NCBI GenBank assembly: GCA_025964295.1
Contig: JAOPZD010000564.1
Coordinates: 1-9,930, forward strand
DNA length: 9,930 bases
Source: Conexibacter sp.
GTDB taxonomy: Bacteria > Actinomycetota > Thermoleophilia > Solirubrobacterales > Solirubrobacteraceae
Direction: 5' to 3'
Shown piece after piece: positions 8,056-9,930 of the stretch (its first letter is position 1; every line of letters starts with the position of its first letter). The translations under genes and the position numbers were made by a program. Below the pieces are notes generated by a model. That model did no database searches. It saw only the letters and a list, made by a program, of their open reading frames with translations, and was not told where the DNA came from.

Positions 8056-8911
8056 CCTCGCCGGCGACCATCGACGACAACAACGCGAGCCCGTCGGCCG
8101 AGGGGCTGCCGGGCTCGGCGTGGTAGACGATCAGCAGCTGGCCGTCGGCGCCGTTGACCGCGAAGGTCTCGTAGCGCAGGTCCAGCGGCCCGACGAGCGG
8201 ATGGACGAAGCGCTTGTCGCCCGCGGCCTTGTCGCGCACGTCGTGGCGCGCCCACAGCTTCCGGAAGAGGTCGCTCTTGAGCGACAGCTCGCCGACGAGC
8301 TCGGTCAGCCGCGGGTCGTCGAGGTCGGGGCCGACCGACGCCCGCAGCGACGCGACGGTGTCGGCGGCGTTCTTGTCGTAGTCGGCGTAGAGCTCGCGCA
8401 CGGAGGGGTCCAGGAACGTCGCCCGGACCATGTTGGTCCCGACGCGGCAGACCGGGTTGAGCGCCGTGGCGATCGGGTTGGCCGCCAGGATGTCCATCCG
8501 GCGGCCGATGACCAGCGCGGGGCTCTGGGGCCAGGCGTCGAGCAGGCGCTGGACCCCCGACGGCACGCGCTCGATCCGCGCCGGTGAGCGGCGCCGCCGG
8601 CGCGGCGCGGGCGCGGCCAGCTCGTGGAGGTGGATCGTGGCGTCCTCGTCGAGCTGCAGCGCGCGGGCCAGCGCGTCGACGACCTGCGCCGAGGGGTGCT
8701 GGTCGCGCCCCTGCTCCAGGCGGACGTAGTAGTCGGCCGAGACGCCCGCGAGCATCGCCAGCTCCTCGCGCCGCAGGCCGGGGACGCGGCGGCGGCTGGG
8801 TGGCGACGCGTACGCGATGCCGACGTCCTGCGGCCGCACCTGCTCGCGCCGGGCGCGCAGGAACTCGCCGATGCGGTTCTCGGAGGACGAGGCGGGCGTC
8901 GAGGCGGCCAT
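7964..8911 (-). CDS. XRE-type helix-turn-helix regulator with MmyB-like ligand-binding domain
   Basis: A 315-residue regulator of the MmyB/MltR type common in actinobacteria. Residues about 13-98 are the XRE domain: IGEFLRARRE (14-23), RRRVPGLRREELAMLAGVSA (40-59) and DYYVRLEQGRDQHPSAQVVD (60-79). A basic linker (PRRRRRSPAR) leads to the MmyB ligand-binding, PAS-like domain (about 117-280), with PALVIGRRMDILAANPIA, LYADYDKNAADTVASLRA, LWARHDVRDKAAGDKRFVHP and the final LLIVYHAEPGSPSADGLALL. A crystal structure of a Chloroflexus member was reported with a fatty acid in this pocket. The family usually ends soon after the last block; here a Pro/Arg-rich tail of about 30 residues continues opposite the 3' end of the NTF2-like gene. 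The ATG at 8911 follows a TACCGT element by 7 nt, suggesting a leaderless mRNA. The gene is divergent from an SDR gene, its probable target. Confidence 0.9.
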   Translation of the reverse strand: MAASTPASSSENRIGEFLRARREQVRPQDVGIAYASPPSRRRVPGLRREELAMLAGVSADYYVRLEQGRDQHPSAQVVDALARALQLDEDATIHLHELAAPAPRRRRRSPARIERVPSGVQRLLDAWPQSPALVIGRRMDILAANPIATALNPVCRVGTNMVRATFLDPSVRELYADYDKNAADTVASLRASVGPDLDDPRLTELVGELSLKSDLFRKLWARHDVRDKAAGDKRFVHPLVGPLDLRYETFAVNGADGQLLIVYHAEPGSPSADGLALLSSMVAGEVSRPSGPRPRPSDRGPAPAPSGPRPDAPSR

Positions 8912-8918
8912 GCCCTCA

Positions 8919-8924
8919 ACGGTA
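8919..8924 (-). promoter_or_regulatory. Likely -10 element for leaderless XRE-MmyB transcript
   Basis: On the minus strand TACCGT fits TANNNT and lies 7 nt before the ATG at 8911, the spacing expected for a transcript starting at the ATG. Only GAGG directly against the ATG (2 nt away) resembles a Shine-Dalgarno, too close to work well. No clear -35 is visible. Confidence 0.4.
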
Positions 8925-9022
8925 CGCCGCGAGCCGCCCGCGAAGGTGGCCCTCCGACTCCCAGGATCGCCGCTCACAGGGGTGCGGGGGCTCTGGCTGG
9001 CCACGCCGCGCCCCGTCACCGT

Positions 9023-9040
9023 GTGGTCCATGCAGACCAC
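9023..9040. promoter_or_regulatory. Candidate operator GTGGTC-N6-GACCAC spanning the SDR start codon
   Basis: GTGGTCCATGCAGACCAC has perfect 6-bp inverted arms around a 6-bp centre that contains the ATG of the SDR gene (9030-9032). It faces the divergent XRE-MmyB gene 118 bp away and could be its binding site. The remaining divergent gap (8912-9022) shows no Shine-Dalgarno for the SDR; CACCGT at 9017-9022, 7 nt before the ATG, is a weak -10 candidate. Confidence 0.4.
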
Positions 9041-9818
9041 CGAACCCCTCCCCACCTTCCGCGCCACCGAGCGGCCGCTGGCCGGCCGCGTCGCCGTCGT
9101 GACCGGCGCGACCAGCGGCATCGGCGCCGCCACCGCCACCGCGCTGGTCGCCGACGGCGCCGCCGTGGCGCTCATCGGCCGCCGCGAGGAGCGCCTCGAC
9201 GAGCTGGCCGTCTTCCTCGACGACGACGGCGTCGTGCCGATCGCCGCCGACGTCTCCGACCCCGCCGCCATCGCCCGCGTCGCCGAGATCGTCCGGGCCA
9301 AGCTCGGCCGCATCGACCTCGTGGTCGCCAACGCCGGCGTCATGCTCGGCGCGCCGTTCGAGGAGGCCGACGTCGCCGAGTGGGACCGCATGATCGACGT
9401 CAACGTCCGCGGCCTGCTGCACACCAGCGGCGCGTTCACCGGCGACCTGCTGGCCGCCGCGGCCGAGGGCCTGCCCGCCGACCTCGTCCACGTCAGCTCG
9501 GTGGCGTCGCACCTGGCGTTCCCCAACTACGGCGTGTACAGCGCGACGAAGGCGGCGGTCAGCCACCTCACGCGCAACCTCCGCGCCGAGCTCGGCCCAC
9601 GCGGCGTGCGCGTCAAGACCGTCGAGCCGGGCCTGGTCGCCACCGAGCTGGGCGACGACATGGCCCACGCGGACGGCCGCGAGATGCTCGCCGGGATGCG
9701 CGAGCAGATCCGCTCGTTGGAGCCCGGCGACATCGCCGACGCGATCGCCTACGCGGTGGCGGCGCCGCCGCACGTCAACATCGCGGAGCTGATCGTGGTG
9801 CCGACGGCGCAGGGGTAG
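9030..9818 (+). CDS. Classical short-chain dehydrogenase/reductase (SDR)
   Basis: A 262-residue cytoplasmic NAD(P)-dependent oxidoreductase with all classical SDR motifs. TGATSGIG lies at 25-32, an Arg pair after the second strand (Arg51-Arg52) favours NADPH, and ADVSD (73-77) and NAGV (101-104) follow. The structural Asn is in IDVNVRG (Asn125). Catalytic residues are Ser157 in HVSSVAS, Tyr170 and Lys174 in YSATK, and PG (200-201) precedes the substrate loop. The ending EPGDIADAIAYAVAAPPHVN, followed by IAELIVVPTAQ, is typical of YdfG-like SDRs, which act on hydroxy acids or small alcohols, but the substrate cannot be read from sequence. The ATG at 9030 gives normal length; a GTG three codons upstream (9021) is possible. 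It is divergent from the XRE-MmyB regulator, a frequent actinobacterial pairing, so control by that regulator is likely. Confidence 0.93.
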   Translation: MQTTEPLPTFRATERPLAGRVAVVTGATSGIGAATATALVADGAAVALIGRREERLDELAVFLDDDGVVPIAADVSDPAAIARVAEIVRAKLGRIDLVVANAGVMLGAPFEEADVAEWDRMIDVNVRGLLHTSGAFTGDLLAAAAEGLPADLVHVSSVASHLAFPNYGVYSATKAAVSHLTRNLRAELGPRGVRVKTVEPGLVATELGDDMAHADGREMLAGMREQIRSLEPGDIADAIAYAVAAPPHVNIAELIVVPTAQG

Positions 9819-9825
9819 ACGCGGC

Positions 9826-9844
9826 GCCCGCCGCGCGGCCGGGC
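9826..9844. terminator. Weak GC-rich hairpin between convergent genes
   Basis: GCCCG (9826-9830) and CGGGC (9840-9844) can pair around a 9-base loop in the 27-bp gap between the convergent SDR gene and the next gene. There is no T-tract on either side and such stems are common in this composition, so it is only a possible bidirectional stop. Confidence 0.2.
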
Positions 9845-9845
9845 C

Positions 9846-9930
9846 TCAGCCCAGCTGCTCGAGCGCGCCGCGGAAGGCGACGATCTCGCGCTCGACGGCG
9901 AGGTCGTCGCCGCGCATCTGGCGCAGCTTG
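9846..9930 (-). CDS. C-terminal end of an unidentified protein (5' end outside window)
   Basis: On the minus strand an open frame enters from the window edge and ends at TGA (9848-9846). It encodes the last 27 residues, KLRQMRGDDLAVEREIVAFR followed by GALEQLG. Every sense codon ends in G or C, the same strong third-position bias as the neighbouring genes, which supports real coding despite the short length. The segment looks helical and charged. It is too little to assign a family. It converges on the SDR gene with a 27-bp gap. Confidence 0.55.
   Translation of the reverse strand, partial: KLRQMRGDDLAVEREIVAFRGALEQLG

Noticed and set aside
8912..9526. N-terminal extension of the XRE-MmyB frame into the SDR gene
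   Set aside because: The extension is antisense to the SDR and lacks any domain; the XRE domain starts just after the ATG at 8911.

Overview
The window is about 70% G+C or more, with G or C at nearly every third codon position. It is densely packed with ordinary-sized bacterial genes, and several genes appear to start without a Shine-Dalgarno sequence. Together with a monomeric NADP-type isocitrate dehydrogenase, an XRE-MmyB regulator and GTG starts, this points to a chromosomal segment of a high-GC actinobacterium. A Thermoleophilia/Solirubrobacterales-type organism is my guess from general resemblance, not something proven here. There are no rRNA or tRNA genes, insertion sequences, CRISPR arrays or phage genes.

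Layout. (1) 1-254 (+): the 3' end of a gene for a winged-helix protein with a basic, AT-hook-like linker. (2) 257-3435 (-): two adjacent TCA-cycle genes, monomeric isocitrate dehydrogenase followed by malate dehydrogenase. (3) 3502-3945 (-): an Rrf2-family regulator, divergent from (4) 4000-5322 (+): a QorB/NmrA-like NAD(P)H-dependent quinone reductase gene and a small four-helix membrane protein gene. (5) 5356-8055 (+): a compact, translationally coupled operon of a TetR regulator, an AidB-type acyl-CoA dehydrogenase and an NTF2/SnoaL-like small protein. (6) 7964-8911 (-): an XRE-MmyB regulator whose 3' end overlaps the NTF2-like gene, divergent from (7) 9030-9818 (+): a classical short-chain dehydrogenase. 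(8) 9846-9930 (-): the 3' end of an unidentified gene.

Functionally the window holds three regulator-plus-redox-enzyme modules next to central carbon genes: Rrf2/QorB, TetR/AidB and XRE-MmyB/SDR. Each regulator sits beside its likely target, and each regulator-target junction or regulator start carries an inverted repeat that could be an operator: 3973-3991, 5323-5356 and 9023-9040. The most striking is a 34-bp two-fold symmetric element over the TetR promoter and start codon. I see no clearly new defence or mobile system. The more unusual points are regulatory architecture (leaderless starts, operators on start codons), an AidB homologue placed under a TetR regulator, and a 92-bp convergent gene overlap.
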